From Gp13-AA77 sp035516075 (GTDB taxonomy: Bacteria; Acidobacteriota; Terriglobia; UBA7540), in contig DATJAQ010000095.1 of NCBI GenBank assembly GCA_035516075.1, positions 1-24,452 on the forward strand: DNA of 24,452 bases, written 5' to 3'. The translations under genes were made by a program, and so were the position numbers. Positions 23,504-24,452 of the stretch are shown one piece after another. Position 1 is the first letter of the stretch, and every line of letters begins with the position of its first letter. The notes under the pieces are model-generated. The model ran no database searches, had not been told where the DNA came from, and was given only the letters and a program-made list of their open reading frames with translations.

Positions 23504-24452
23504 ATGGACGCTTGGCACGATTTTCAGGGAGTGAACGCCGCCTACGCGGCCGAACTCTACGAGCACTACCGGCGCGACCCAGCCGCGGTTGACGCCGCCA
23601 CGCGCGCCGTTTTCGAGCGCTCGGGGCCGCCGCCCGAGGCACCGGAGTTAGGCGTTCGTGACCGCGGCCCTGAGGCGCTAGCCGGCGCAACTGCGTCCGT
23701 AGCAAAGATCGTCGGCGCTGTCAACCTGGCGGAGTCGATTCGCAAGTTCGGCCATCTCGCCGCCCAGCTTGACCCGCTCGGCTGCCCGCCTCCGGGAGAC
23801 CCCTCCCTCGAGTCCCAATACCACGGCGTCACGGAGCAGGACCTGCGCAACCTGCCGGCGTCAGTCATTAGGGGCGTCGTGGCCGAGGGCCAGTCGAGTG
23901 CGTGGCAGGTGATCGAGGCCCTACGGCGCGTCTACTCTTCGGTGAGCGGCTTTGATTACGCCCACCTGCGCGACCCCGAGGAGCGCCAATGGCTGCTCGA
24001 CGCCATCGAGTCGCGGCGCTTTCGCCCGCCCGCCGATCCGGTTGACGAGATCGCGTTGCTCGACCGTGTCACCCAGGAAGGCGCGTTCGAGCTCTTTATC
24101 CATCGCGCTTTTCCGGGCAAGACGCGTTTCTCCATCGAAGGCCTGGGAATCCTGATTCCCATCCTCGACGAAGTCATTCGCCGCGCCGGCCGGGCGAAAT
24201 TTCGAAATATTCTGATCGGCATGGCCCACCGCGGCCGGCTCAACGTCCTGGCACACGTGCTGAACAAGCCCTACGAACAAATCCTGGCGGAATTCAAGGA
24301 TCCCGTGCGCGCCAGCCGCTTCCGCAGCGATCTGGGCTGGACGGGTGACGTGAAGTATCACTCAGGCGCCGTGCGCGAAGTGAGTGAAGCCGCGGCTGCG
24401 ATGGTGGTGACGCTGGCGCCGAACCCCTCGCACTTGGAAGCTGTAAATCCTG
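23504..24452 (+). CDS. sucA: 2-oxoglutarate dehydrogenase E1, 5' part
   Basis: The frame opens at ATG 23504 and stays open to the right edge, giving 316 residues of a protein normally about 900 long. The N-terminus MDAWHDFQGVNAAYAAELYEHY matches the E1o N-terminal region. Internal motifs are FDYAHLRDPEERQWL, GKTRFSIEGLG, IGMAHRGRLNVLAHVLNKPY (with the active-site His), GDVKYHSG and LAPNPSHLEAVNP. These are diagnostic of SucA rather than of AceE. It acts in the TCA cycle, decarboxylating 2-oxoglutarate. sucB presumably follows outside the window. There is no Shine-Dalgarno; a pyrimidine-rich heptamer block precedes the ATG. Divergence from aceE suggests shared regulation. Confidence 0.95.
   Translation, partial: MDAWHDFQGVNAAYAAELYEHYRRDPAAVDAATRAVFERSGPPPEAPELGVRDRGPEALAGATASVAKIVGAVNLAESIRKFGHLAAQLDPLGCPPPGDPSLESQYHGVTEQDLRNLPASVIRGVVAEGQSSAWQVIEALRRVYSSVSGFDYAHLRDPEERQWLLDAIESRRFRPPADPVDEIALLDRVTQEGAFELFIHRAFPGKTRFSIEGLGILIPILDEVIRRAGRAKFRNILIGMAHRGRLNVLAHVLNKPYEQILAEFKDPVRASRFRSDLGWTGDVKYHSGAVREVSEAAAAMVVTLAPNPSHLEAVNP

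Overview
The window is a stretch of a G+C-rich bacterial chromosome with about eighteen protein-coding genes. I see no rRNA or tRNA genes, insertion sequences, phage genes or CRISPR arrays. Gene content and style suggest Acidobacteriota: large homodimeric pyruvate dehydrogenase E1 beside a 2-oxoglutarate dehydrogenase E1, a divergent Hfq-like protein, tandem PYROXD2-like oxidoreductases, and zinc-ribbon TM2 proteins. This placement is inference; no 16S gene is present.

Layout. (1) 1-215: a structured non-coding segment, possibly the leader of a gene leaving the left edge. (2) 216-1634, minus: two zinc-ribbon/TM2 membrane proteins and a DUF2752 protein in one tight cluster. (3) 1829-4255, minus: Lon protease, with a good promoter and an inverted repeat at the predicted transcription start. 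(4) 4494-7898, minus: two paralogous FAD-dependent CrtI/PYROXD2-like oxidoreductases. (5) 8052-11720, plus: a 66-residue membrane protein, a lipoprotein resembling clan GH-A (GH39-like) glycoside hydrolases, a secreted charged helical protein, and a POT/PTR-type MFS transporter. (6) 11762-12851, minus: the conserved yggS-yggU pair. (7) 12852-14072: a 1.2-kb gene-free region with three tandem 157-bp repeats. (8) 14073-17145, plus: tmk, holB, an Hfq-like gene, and pterin-4a-carbinolamine dehydratase. (9) 17169-23071, minus: aceE-aceF-lpdA, encoding a complete pyruvate dehydrogenase complex. (10) 23504 to the right edge, plus: the 5' part of sucA, divergent from aceE. LpdA probably serves both 2-oxoacid dehydrogenase complexes.

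The most unusual signal is non-coding. Several intergenic gaps are built from degenerate 7-nucleotide words in strict register (6121-6148, 6240-6309, 13170-13190, the tails of the 157-bp units, 14761-14970, 23476-23503). The tmk-holB gap is exactly 30 heptads long. In two gaps the words form purine-rich and pyrimidine-rich arms that are inverted repeats of each other. The pyrimidine-rich arm faces the next start codon and replaces a Shine-Dalgarno sequence. This resembles in principle the heptanucleotide STRR repeats of filamentous cyanobacteria, but here several unrelated word families share the same period.
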